From the NCBI GenBank assembly GCA_964613745.1, contig CAZTJA010000088.1, positions 1 through 13,376 of the forward strand: a DNA stretch of 13,376 nucleotides, written 5' to 3'. This DNA comes from CAZTJA01 sp964613745. Its GTDB lineage: Bacteria; Desulfobacterota; Desulfomonilia; Desulfomonilales; Desulfomonilaceae. The notes under the pieces are model-generated. The model did no database searches. It worked only from the letters and a program-made list of their open reading frames with translations, and was not told the origin of the DNA. Shown here one piece after another: positions 1-6,199 of this stretch. The translations under genes were made by a program, and so were the position numbers. The first letter of the stretch is position 1, and the number at the start of each line of letters is the position of its first letter.

Positions 1-1
1 C

Positions 2-253
2 GCACTCCTTTCCGCTTTTCTGTTTGCTTACGAGTTCCTTAGTTATCCCATGGATAGGCGTAAATTTACGTGGATGCAGAAAAAGGAGTTCCTAAAAACC
101 CGGTTGGGTACGGTGATGGGATTCGGGCTCGGATGTGTTGCGGTGGCGGCGATCCCGGTGATTAACATCTTGTTCATTCCATCCGCCGCCATTGGTGGTA
201 CGCTACTCTTCCTGGAGCTGCAAGATTCCGCGAACGTTAACAAAGCTAGGTAG
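2..253 (+). CDS. EI24/CysZ-like integral membrane protein, C-terminal fragment
   Basis: The reading frame is open from the left edge of the window to a TAG stop, so this is the 3' end of a longer gene and the ATG at 50 is internal. The 83 visible residues resemble the end of the EI24 domain family (etoposide-induced 2.4 / CysZ-like membrane proteins). They show a Tyr-Glu/Leu-Ser-Tyr-Pro element, a basic cytoplasmic stretch rich in Lys and Arg (MDRRKFTWMQKKEF), then Gly-Phe-Gly-Leu and a hydrophobic helix with an 'IPVINILFIPSAAIGGTLLF' type ending. In this family the Pro-rich helix near the C-terminus is typical. CysZ itself is a sulfate permease in Enterobacteria, but many EI24 proteins have no assigned substrate, so transport of sulfate is not claimed. 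A zinc-ribbon gene follows 23 nt downstream on the same strand, consistent with co-transcription. Confidence 0.75.
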   Translation, partial: ALLSAFLFAYEFLSYPMDRRKFTWMQKKEFLKTRLGTVMGFGLGCVAVAAIPVINILFIPSAAIGGTLLFLELQDSANVNKAR

Positions 254-276
254 TCGTTCTTAGAGGTAGAAAACGT

Positions 277-723
277 ATGATTCTAGAATGTCCTAACTGC
301 ACAAAAAAAATGAAACTGGATGAATCTGCATTTCCCCCTGGGGAGCAGATAAAGATCAGATGTCCGCACTGTTCTCAGATTAGTTCCGTGATGGATGGAG
401 TTATACGTACCGACGGACCTGAACCGGCACCAACTCAAATAGAGGAAATTCCAAGAGAGATACAGCAAACCTCCGCATCCGGTCCCGAGGACCCCGTTTT
501 TCCCAGGGACGCTTTCAAAGATTTTCGTTTTCCGGCGGAGCAGAAAGGAGAGACGGTGAACGGCAGGTCTCGTACATTTAACGGAATTCTTCCGTGGTTT
601 GCCATCGGTATAGGGATAATTCTTTTTTTTGCCCTGCTTGTAAATATCATATTGCCCGGACCATACGGCGGACCGACCGCAATAGATGAGTCTCAAAAAT
701 CTCAGGCTGAGCAGTTAAAGTAA
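277..723 (+). CDS. Zinc-ribbon protein with a single C-terminal membrane helix
   Basis: A 148-residue protein. The N-terminus carries a treble-clef type zinc ribbon with CxxC pairs at Cys5/Cys8 and Cys29/Cys32, and the text between resembles the 'CPxCxxxxxxDExxxPxGxxxxRCPxC' pattern of MJ0042/zinc-ribbon_5 domains often found at the N-terminus of membrane-tethered bacterial proteins. Residues 40-100 are acidic, Pro-rich and probably disordered. Residues about 104-126 form one hydrophobic helix, followed by a short polar tail. There is no signal peptide, so the ribbon is probably cytoplasmic with the protein tail-anchored. The ATG is preceded by AGAGGT at 262-267 with a 9-nt spacer. It sits between the EI24 gene and the dGTPase gene (short gaps either side), probably in one transcript. 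The function is unknown. Confidence 0.75.
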   Translation: MILECPNCTKKMKLDESAFPPGEQIKIRCPHCSQISSVMDGVIRTDGPEPAPTQIEEIPREIQQTSASGPEDPVFPRDAFKDFRFPAEQKGETVNGRSRTFNGILPWFAIGIGIILFFALLVNIILPGPYGGPTAIDESQKSQAEQLK

Positions 724-776
724 TCTTGCTTTCCTAAACGAATATTCCAAATTCAAAATATCGGCCATTGCAGGAT

Positions 777-780
777 AGGA
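777..780 (+). promoter_or_regulatory. Ribosome binding site that decides the dgt start
   Basis: AGGA lies 5 nt upstream of the ATG at 786. The alternative in-frame TTG at 768 has only A/T-rich sequence and TATCGGCCA before it, with no purine-rich site. This favours the ATG at 786. Confidence 0.5.
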
Positions 781-785
781 TCACC

Positions 786-1952
786 ATGATCGTCGAACGC
801 GCTCGACAGGAAGAAAAGGAACGGGTTTTCCAAGCCCCTTATGCGTTGCTTTCGGAGAAAAGTAGAGGAAGAGTTTATCCGGAAAAAGAATGTCATTTTA
901 GAACCGCTTTTCAGCGGGACAGAGACCGCATCATACATTCGAAGGCATTTAGACGACTTGAATATAAAACTCAGGTATTCGCATATTACGAAGGTGATCA
1001 TTACAGAACTCGTTTGACCCACACTCTCGAGGTCGCTCAGATTGCCCGCAGCGTCGCGCAGTATCTGGGCGCAAATGAGGATTTGACCCATGCCATAGCT
1101 TTGGCTCATGATCTTGGTCACACACCATTCGGTCATGCCGGTGAACATGCTCTGCATGAGTTCATGTCGGCCAGTGGAGGATTTGAGCATAATAGTCAGT
1201 CATTACGAGTAGTTGATCTTCTGGAAGCTCGGTATCCGGAATTTCCCGGGCTCAATTTAACTTTTGAAACCAGGTCAGGAATAATTCGTCATTCAACGGT
1301 TTATGACCAAGCACCGGAACACATTCTCCAGGAATTTCTTTCCGATCCGCAACCATCCCTGGAAGCTCAGATTGTAAACTTAACCGATGAGATAGCATAT
1401 AATTGCCACGATATAGAAGATGGGCTTCGTTCCGGCTTTTTTGATGAATCCGAGTTAATGGAATTGGAGTTGTGGAACCGTGTAGTCGAAGTGGTGAAGA
1501 ATCGCCACCCCGACTTGGACAAGGATACTTTTCGGTATCAATGTATTAGAGTGCTGATCGACACTTTTATTCGAGACCTCACTTCTGCAACGGAAGACAA
1601 ACTGGATCAAGGGAAATTCAAATCTCCCGAAGAAATCACCAATGCTTCATCGCCTGTTGTTGTATTTACGGAACACATGCAAAATATGAAGGAAAAACTT
1701 AATCGCTTTCTTCATGGCCGGTTCTACACTCATTACAAAATACTCAGAATGCAATTCAAAGCCGGACGTCTTCTTAAAGATCTTTTCGACGAATATGTCC
1801 ACAGGCCGTCCCAACTCCCACCTCCGGTAAACAGGAGAATCATTCAGAAGCAGGATACGGTTCAGAGAATTGTGTGTGACTACATTGCGGGAATGACTGA
1901 TCGCTTTGCATTAGACGAACACAGGAAACTATTTCTACCCTACGAATACTGA
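786..1952 (+). CDS. dgt: Deoxyguanosinetriphosphate triphosphohydrolase-like protein (HD superfamily)
   Basis: Predicted dNTP triphosphohydrolase that cleaves dNTPs to the deoxynucleoside plus tripolyphosphate, acting on nucleotide pools in the cytoplasm. The 388-residue length from the ATG at 786 fits the type-2 dGTPase-like subfamily. Visible motifs are the N-terminal 'RDRIIHSKAFRRLEYKTQVF' block (about residues 46-65), the first metal ligand in 'RLTHTLEV' (His79), the HD pair in 'ALAHDLGHTPFGHAGE' (His108-Asp109), the 'HNSQSLR' element (His135), and the last ligand in 'NLTDEIAYNCHDIEDG' (Asp201). All residues needed for the HD metal site appear to be present. I chose ATG 786 over the in-frame TTG at 768 because an AGGA site precedes it. 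The stop codon is 4 nt before the pbpC start, so the two are likely translationally coupled. Substrate preference among dNTPs cannot be read from sequence. Confidence 0.92.
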   Translation: MIVERARQEEKERVFQAPYALLSEKSRGRVYPEKECHFRTAFQRDRDRIIHSKAFRRLEYKTQVFAYYEGDHYRTRLTHTLEVAQIARSVAQYLGANEDLTHAIALAHDLGHTPFGHAGEHALHEFMSASGGFEHNSQSLRVVDLLEARYPEFPGLNLTFETRSGIIRHSTVYDQAPEHILQEFLSDPQPSLEAQIVNLTDEIAYNCHDIEDGLRSGFFDESELMELELWNRVVEVVKNRHPDLDKDTFRYQCIRVLIDTFIRDLTSATEDKLDQGKFKSPEEITNASSPVVVFTEHMQNMKEKLNRFLHGRFYTHYKILRMQFKAGRLLKDLFDEYVHRPSQLPPPVNRRIIQKQDTVQRIVCDYIAGMTDRFALDEHRKLFLPYEY

Positions 1953-1956
1953 TCCA

Positions 1957-4224
1957 ATGGCTCGACCGGCTCGACAAAGACTTTTCAAATTTATAATTAC
2001 GATTTCGTTGATTTCGATCATAATAATTCTGATCTCAGCAATATTGATATCAAGACTCCCGGATTACGCACACCTGGCCGAAGAATACCGAGCGAAGTCG
2101 GGATTCGCCGTTTTGGATTCTAAGGGCCGCATTCTAAAGCTTGTCCCAGATAATGCCGACAATTATCATTTGTGGACCCGCCTCGAAGACATTCCATATA
2201 ATGTACGTCACGCATTCATTACGGCCGAGGATAAACGGTTTTATTCCCATTGGGGCTTTGATCCTTTGGCAATTGCCAGAGCCGCTTTCCAGAATGTGAG
2301 GCACGGAAAAATAGTATCCGGTGCGTCGACCATAACGCTGCAAGTGGTGCGGATGTTAAGTCCTAAGCCCAGAACCCTGAGATCCAAGATTATCGAGCTT
2401 TTCGCAGCAGCAAAACTAGAACGCCAACTTTCAAAGGACGAGATTCTCGAAATCTATTTGAACATGCTTCCAATGGCGGGAAATGTACGAGGGGTGCCGC
2501 TGGCGGCGCGAACGTATTTCGGCAAAAATGTGGCAACCCTGAACACACATGAGGCAATTATGCTGTCAATCATCCCTCGCGCTCCTGCCCGCTTCAATCC
2601 CCGTAAATCGGCAGGACGGGAATCGCTGAGTAAAGAGGCTGCGAGAATCTGTAATTCAGGATTCGGGGCGAAAAACGGCATTGAACAATTCACGAAAGCT
2701 CCGAGTTTCCAAATTACCCGGCTTCCTTCAATTGCCCCACATTTTACCGAAATGGTGTCCCCAGACCAAGATCCAAAAGAATACCTGTCCACAACTCTTG
2801 ACGCAAAGCTGCAAACCGAAGTCCAAAGGATTGTAAAATCCCATGAAGTGGAACTGGGAAAGAAAGGAATCTCCCAGATTGGATTGCTCGTCGTCAATAG
2901 AAATTGCGAGATTTTGAGTTTGATGGGGTCTTTCGGGTACGGTCCAAAAAAATTGGGATACAATAATGCGGTTCTGGCGAGAAGAAGTGGGGGATCGATT
3001 CTCAAGCCGTTTCTCTATGCCGCTGCTATTGAGAAGACTCAGGCACCCATTTCGGTAATCCCGGATGTCTTTCGAACGTATGCAACTCCTTTTGGGGATT
3101 ATCAGCCTTACAATTCCGATCGAAGGTGGTACGGCCCGGTGAGCTTGAGAATTGCGCTGGGAAACTCACTGAACACCCCCGCTATACAGGTCATCAATTC
3201 TCTTGGAGTGGATAATTTTTACAATCTTCTCAACCAACTTGATCTGATTTCCGAAAAAAGCTCAGGTCCTGATCATTATGGTTTGGGACTAGCCATTGGA
3301 AACGTAGAAGTCCGTCTTATCGATCTTGTTCAAGCCTACAGTGTGTTTGTAAATGAAGGAAAATATAAGCGGATCAGTTTTAAGGACAACTCGGGACTAC
3401 AATATGAGAGAATATTTTCCAGAGAAACAACATACCTTATCAATCATGTATTGGCTGATCCTTCAGCTCGCTTGCTGACGTTCGGTAACCCGAGCTCGTT
3501 TGATTTCGGATTTCAGATCTGCATAAAAACAGGCACGAGCAGCAACTATCGTGATGCCTGGATAATCGGATACACTACTGGACACATCATCGGCATATGG
3601 GGAGGGAATTTCAAAGGGTCATCCGGCGGAGGTTCCGCTTCATCGCCTGCTTTAGGCCCCGTTTTCCACGACATTGTTCGCGCTGTTTATGGTTCCGGTC
3701 AACCCGAGGACTTCACAAGACCCGATACGCTCCAAGAGAACTTTGTATGCTGGATGTCGGGACAAATCGCAGGTCCCAATTGTCCCTACGTCGGACGTGA
3801 GCTGTTCCACACCGGGCATGAAGGAGATACGTGCAAAATTGCACACAATGATTCGAACTCTTTCCCTCTGGGTCCGGGATATGCCTCATGGTTGGACAAG
3901 CGCAACACGGAAATGGGGAACACCAGGTTTAAGCTGGGTACTCGGAACAATGGGCCGATCGCATCAGGTCAGAAAAAAATAGAAATAGTGACGCCACACG
4001 ACAACGATCGGTTCGTGATTTCGCCTTTTAAGAAGGACAAAATTCTGTTCAGAGCAGTTCCCGAACCGGTTTCCTCCCATATTACATGGATGATGAACGG
4101 GTATGAAATTGCCAAAACTCCTGCCCCGTATGAATTCTCTTGGATACCGCAGAGAGGAACGCATGTCGTACATGCAATCACCCCGGACAATCTAGCCGCA
4201 AAAATAACCATAACCGTTGAATAA
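1957..4224 (+). CDS. pbpC: Penicillin-binding protein 1C (bifunctional transglycosylase/transpeptidase)
   Basis: Class A penicillin-binding protein that polymerises and cross-links peptidoglycan at the outer face of the inner membrane. It is 755 residues, close to E. coli PBP1C (about 770). In order: a membrane anchor at about 10-33; a GT51 glycosyltransferase at about 55-215 with catalytic Glu91 in EDKRFYSHWG (91-100), GASTITLQ (122-129), and the KIIELFAAAKLERQLSKDEI block (144-163) with the second Glu at 147; a transpeptidase at about 300-580 with SILK (nucleophile Ser347, Lys350), SLN (404-406) and KTGTS (524-528); then a BiPBP_C beta domain at about 672-755, a hallmark of PBP1C. Every catalytic motif is intact. 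No clear Shine-Dalgarno sequence precedes the ATG; the 4-nt gap after dgt suggests coupled translation. PBP1C orthologues often sit beside an alpha-2-macroglobulin gene, which is not seen here. Confidence 0.93.
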   Translation: MARPARQRLFKFIITISLISIIIILISAILISRLPDYAHLAEEYRAKSGFAVLDSKGRILKLVPDNADNYHLWTRLEDIPYNVRHAFITAEDKRFYSHWGFDPLAIARAAFQNVRHGKIVSGASTITLQVVRMLSPKPRTLRSKIIELFAAAKLERQLSKDEILEIYLNMLPMAGNVRGVPLAARTYFGKNVATLNTHEAIMLSIIPRAPARFNPRKSAGRESLSKEAARICNSGFGAKNGIEQFTKAPSFQITRLPSIAPHFTEMVSPDQDPKEYLSTTLDAKLQTEVQRIVKSHEVELGKKGISQIGLLVVNRNCEILSLMGSFGYGPKKLGYNNAVLARRSGGSILKPFLYAAAIEKTQAPISVIPDVFRTYATPFGDYQPYNSDRRWYGPVSLRIALGNSLNTPAIQVINSLGVDNFYNLLNQLDLISEKSSGPDHYGLGLAIGNVEVRLIDLVQAYSVFVNEGKYKRISFKDNSGLQYERIFSRETTYLINHVLADPSARLLTFGNPSSFDFGFQICIKTGTSSNYRDAWIIGYTTGHIIGIWGGNFKGSSGGGSASSPALGPVFHDIVRAVYGSGQPEDFTRPDTLQENFVCWMSGQIAGPNCPYVGRELFHTGHEGDTCKIAHNDSNSFPLGPGYASWLDKRNTEMGNTRFKLGTRNNGPIASGQKKIEIVTPHDNDRFVISPFKKDKILFRAVPEPVSSHITWMMNGYEIAKTPAPYEFSWIPQRGTHVVHAITPDNLAAKITITVE

Positions 4225-4311
4225 TGTTGCCTGTTGCCGGCATGCATTCTTAAGTTGAAGTTTCTTCCAATCTTCACAATGATGAACTTAGTCTGCCCAT
4301 ACGAAATGAAA

Positions 4312-4332
4312 AGAGGGAACCTTGTTCCCTCT
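4312..4332 (-). terminator. Intrinsic terminator of the RRM gene
   Basis: A perfect 9-bp stem, AGAGGGAAC / GTTCCCTCT, with a 3-nt loop. Read on the minus strand it is followed by TTTCATTTCG, a moderate U-rich tract. Read on the plus strand it is followed by GGTGTGCA with no U tract. It therefore best serves the minus-strand RRM gene whose stop lies at 4381, although the stem could also slow transcription from convergent pbpC. Confidence 0.6.
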
Positions 4333-4380
4333 GGTGTGCATTTATAATGGGGCTAATTCCTGATTAAAACGAAAGATGAA

Positions 4381-4674
4381 TTAGCGCGGGCCTCTCCCAT
4401 AACCTTGTCGCTCGGGCCTATCCGTCTTTGGTTTTGCCTCATTTACTTTAAGATTACGTCCCATAAAATCCTGAGCATCCAGTTCCTGAATGGCCTTCAA
4501 TCCTTCCTCCCGTTCCGGCATCTTGACGAAACCAAATCCTCTGGGCTTGCCCGTAAACTTGTCTGAAATAATGGTTGCCGACTCCACCTGACCATAGCTT
4601 TCAAAAAGTTCCCTGAGTTGGTCCTCGTTGGTTTTAAAGGACAGGTTACCCACGTAGATGTTAATTGCTGCCAC
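4381..4674 (-). CDS. Small RNA-binding protein with one RRM domain
   Basis: A 97-residue protein made almost entirely of one RNA recognition motif. RNP2 is IYVGNL (6-11) and RNP1 is RGFGFVKM (45-52); the RNA-stacking aromatics Tyr7, Phe47 and Phe49 are present, while the last RNP1 position is Met rather than the usual Phe/Tyr. The domain ends near residue 80 and is followed by a short basic Arg/Gly tail (RPERQGYGRGPR). Family members in cyanobacteria and proteobacteria are single-stranded RNA binders, some cold-induced, thought to act as RNA chaperones. The start is GTG at 4674-4672, supported by AAGGAG at plus positions 4682-4687, 7 nt upstream. It has its own likely promoter at 4879-4907, a roughly 200-nt leader and a downstream terminator at 4312-4332, so it looks monocistronic. 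Confidence 0.92.
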   Translation of the reverse strand: MAAINIYVGNLSFKTNEDQLRELFESYGQVESATIISDKFTGKPRGFGFVKMPEREEGLKAIQELDAQDFMGRNLKVNEAKPKTDRPERQGYGRGPR

Positions 4675-4872
4675 TTCTCTACTCCTTAGAAATAAAAATA
4701 CCCCTCATCTCAGGGCATGCGGAACAAAGTTGATGGGAAATTAAATGGATCCCAAGAGCTTGGAAGCAAACTTCTAAAGGAAGGATTGTCACGAGCGAAA
4801 TACCTGATTAAGAGAACCTTGCTTGACGCCCGTGATCCTGGGGTAGGCGGGGGCAAAGACAAGCGTATCTTA
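4675..4872 (-). promoter_or_regulatory. Long 5' leader of the RRM mRNA
   Basis: If the promoter at 4879-4907 is used, this about 198-nt leader precedes a 97-codon gene. It is non-coding as far as I can see. Near its 3' end the minus-strand sequence CCCTGAGATGAGGG can form a short 4-bp hairpin, followed by GTATTTTTATTT and then the Shine-Dalgarno AAGGAG. The hairpin is too weak to call a terminator, but the arrangement leaves room for control of translation. Long leaders are common on cold-shock mRNAs; the link here is inference. Confidence 0.3.
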
Positions 4873-4878
4873 AACGAA

Positions 4879-4907
4879 ATCTAATGTAACGGGATAGAGC
4901 TTGTCAA
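4879..4907 (-). promoter_or_regulatory. Probable sigma-70 promoter for the RRM gene
   Basis: On the minus strand a perfect -35 hexamer TTGACA (plus 4902-4907) is followed after exactly 17 nt by TTAGAT (plus 4879-4884), a weak -10 with three of six consensus bases. Transcription would begin near 4872, giving a leader of about 198 nt before the GTG start. The site lies just downstream of the dehydrogenase gene, in non-coding DNA. Confidence 0.45.
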
Positions 4908-4935
4908 GGAAATTGATGATATGCAAGCGGCTCAC

Positions 4936-5901
4936 CTAGAGCCTCTCACAATTGAGACAATTGGGAGGACGTCGACCGCTTAGACCCTCAAGCAAATTTT
5001 TTGCCGCAAGTTCCGCCATGGCAGTCCGTGTTTCAGTTGTTGCACTACCTACGTGTGGTAGTAGAACCACGTTGGGTAAATCCAAGAGCCCGCCGTTTAC
5101 TTCCGGTTCATTTTCATAAACATCGAGCCCTGCACCTGCAATTTCTCGGCTCTTTAAAGCTTCCACTAAAGCCTGTTCATCTATTACCGGGCCTCTGGAT
5201 GCATTAATTACGAATGCCGTCTTTTTCATGATCCTAAACTGATCCTTTGACAACAACCGGCGAGTTTCCGGAGTGAGCGGAACGTGCAGAGAAACAAAAT
5301 CGGATTCCGACAAAAGAGAGTTGAATTCTCGATATTCAACTCCAAGCTTTGATTCCGTTACTTTGTCCAGCTTCTTCCTATTGTGATAAAGAACATTCAT
5401 ATGAAAAGCTTTGGCCATACGAGTCACCGCTTTTCCAATATCCCCCAGACCGAGAATTCCTAGAACCTTTCCGGTAACTTGGGTCCCGAGGAAAACCATA
5501 GGAGACCAAAGCGGAAAATCTTTCGATTTGACCAGATTATGCCCCTCGACAACTCTGCGGGCTACAGCCAAGATAAGGGCGAACGTCAGTTCTGCAGTGG
5601 CTTCGGTTAGAACCCCGGGAGTATTGGATACGCGCACTCCTTTTGCCGTGGCTGCTGCAAGATCAATGTGATCGAAGCCAACGCCGTAATTTGCAATCAT
5701 CTGCAACTTGTCGGCTTGTTGAAGAAGCTCTGAATCGATCTTATCTTTTATCGTGCAAATGAGCCCCTGCTTTCCGTAAACTCGTTTTAACAAATTGTCC
5801 CGGTCCATTGGAGTATCATAATTATATACTTCGACTTCGTGTTCGCGCCGGATCGAATCTACTACGGTTTCGGGAATCCGGGCTGTAATCAGTACTCTCA
5901 T
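4936..5901 (-). CDS. D-isomer-specific 2-hydroxyacid dehydrogenase (glyoxylate/hydroxypyruvate reductase type)
   Basis: A 321-residue NAD(P)-dependent dehydrogenase that interconverts D-2-hydroxyacids and 2-oxoacids in the cytoplasm. Visible features: the substrate-loop 'NYGVGFDHIDLAAA' (71-84), a Rossmann dinucleotide motif GLGDIGKA (151-158), and the catalytic triad Arg236 (NASRGPVIDE), Glu265 (DVYENEPE) and His283 (LPHVGSAT). After the second Rossmann strand the sequence is YHNRKK (172-177), where NAD-specific relatives carry an acidic residue; Asn174/Arg175 suggest NADPH preference. The overall pattern matches GyaR/GhrB-like enzymes more than D-3-phosphoglycerate dehydrogenase, since no C-terminal ACT domain is present. 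The C-terminus ends in an unusual NCLNCERL with a CxxC. The ATG is preceded by GAAGG a few nt upstream. No terminator is seen after it, so some read-through into the RRM leader is possible. Confidence 0.88.
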   Translation of the reverse strand: MRVLITARIPETVVDSIRREHEVEVYNYDTPMDRDNLLKRVYGKQGLICTIKDKIDSELLQQADKLQMIANYGVGFDHIDLAAATAKGVRVSNTPGVLTEATAELTFALILAVARRVVEGHNLVKSKDFPLWSPMVFLGTQVTGKVLGILGLGDIGKAVTRMAKAFHMNVLYHNRKKLDKVTESKLGVEYREFNSLLSESDFVSLHVPLTPETRRLLSKDQFRIMKKTAFVINASRGPVIDEQALVEALKSREIAGAGLDVYENEPEVNGGLLDLPNVVLLPHVGSATTETRTAMAELAAKNLLEGLSGRRPPNCLNCERL

Positions 5902-5926
5902 TTTACCTTCCCTTCATCTGCAACTC

Positions 5927-5940
5927 TTTACAATTGTAAA
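5927..5940. promoter_or_regulatory. 14-bp perfect palindrome TTTACAATTGTAAA between divergent genes
   Basis: The palindrome lies 26-39 nt upstream of the dehydrogenase ATG and about 130 bp upstream of the predicted sigma-54 start site for the ankyrin gene. Its two-fold symmetry is typical of a dimeric regulator site. It could be an operator for the dehydrogenase or an upstream activator site for a sigma-54 enhancer-binding protein. Just beyond it on the minus strand is TATGAT (plus 5943-5948), a plausible -10 for the dehydrogenase, but I find no matching -35. Confidence 0.4.
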
Positions 5941-6035
5941 AAATCATAACACCAAACTCGAAACGAAAACAGACAGCCGGTTTTACTGCTGACCTGTAAC
6001 GCCTTGAAATTACTAGCATGCTTTTGCCGGTCTTA

Positions 6036-6052
6036 TTGGCATGAGACTTGCT
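6036..6052 (+). promoter_or_regulatory. Sigma-54 (RpoN) promoter upstream of the zinc-ribbon/ankyrin pair
   Basis: TTGGCATGAGACTTGCT fits the sigma-54 consensus YTGGCACGrNNNTTGCW at every fixed position except one C-to-T change, which is common at that place. The invariant GG (6038-6039) and GC (6050-6051) are exactly 12 bp apart, as required for -24/-12. Transcription would start near 6063, giving a leader of about 137 nt before the ATG at 6200. The site lies in the 298-bp intergenic region, in the correct orientation. Confidence 0.65.
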
Positions 6053-6199
6053 CATTCTTAGGCACGATTCGGCCGTGTACCTGAATTCATAGATGGAACG
6101 CAGATTGCCGTATCTAAGCTCCACTTCGGGAAGATTCGTCAGGCGGCATATACCGGATTCAACAAGATCAATTCTTGTCAATTCGGAGGAGGTACGATC

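Larger units (their letters stand above)
5902..6199. other. Divergent intergenic region, 298 bp
   Basis: This stretch separates the leftward dehydrogenase gene from the rightward ankyrin gene. It holds the TTTACAATTGTAAA palindrome (5927-5940), the sigma-54 promoter (6036-6052) and a very strong ribosome binding site GGAGGAGGT (6185-6193) 6 nt before the ATG at 6200. A minus-strand open frame crosses it but shows no family signature. I see no RNA gene and no good sigma-70 promoter on the plus strand. Confidence 0.6.

Noticed and set aside
3597..3982. Plus- and minus-strand open frames inside pbpC.
   Set aside because: They overlap the transpeptidase and linker coding sequence in other frames, are rich in Arg, Cys and Pro, and lack start signals.
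4353..4384. Inverted repeat CTAATTC / GAATTAG overlapping the RRM stop codon.
   Set aside because: The stem is only 7 bp, A/T-rich, with an 18-nt loop. The nearby 9-bp hairpin at 4312-4332 is a far better terminator.
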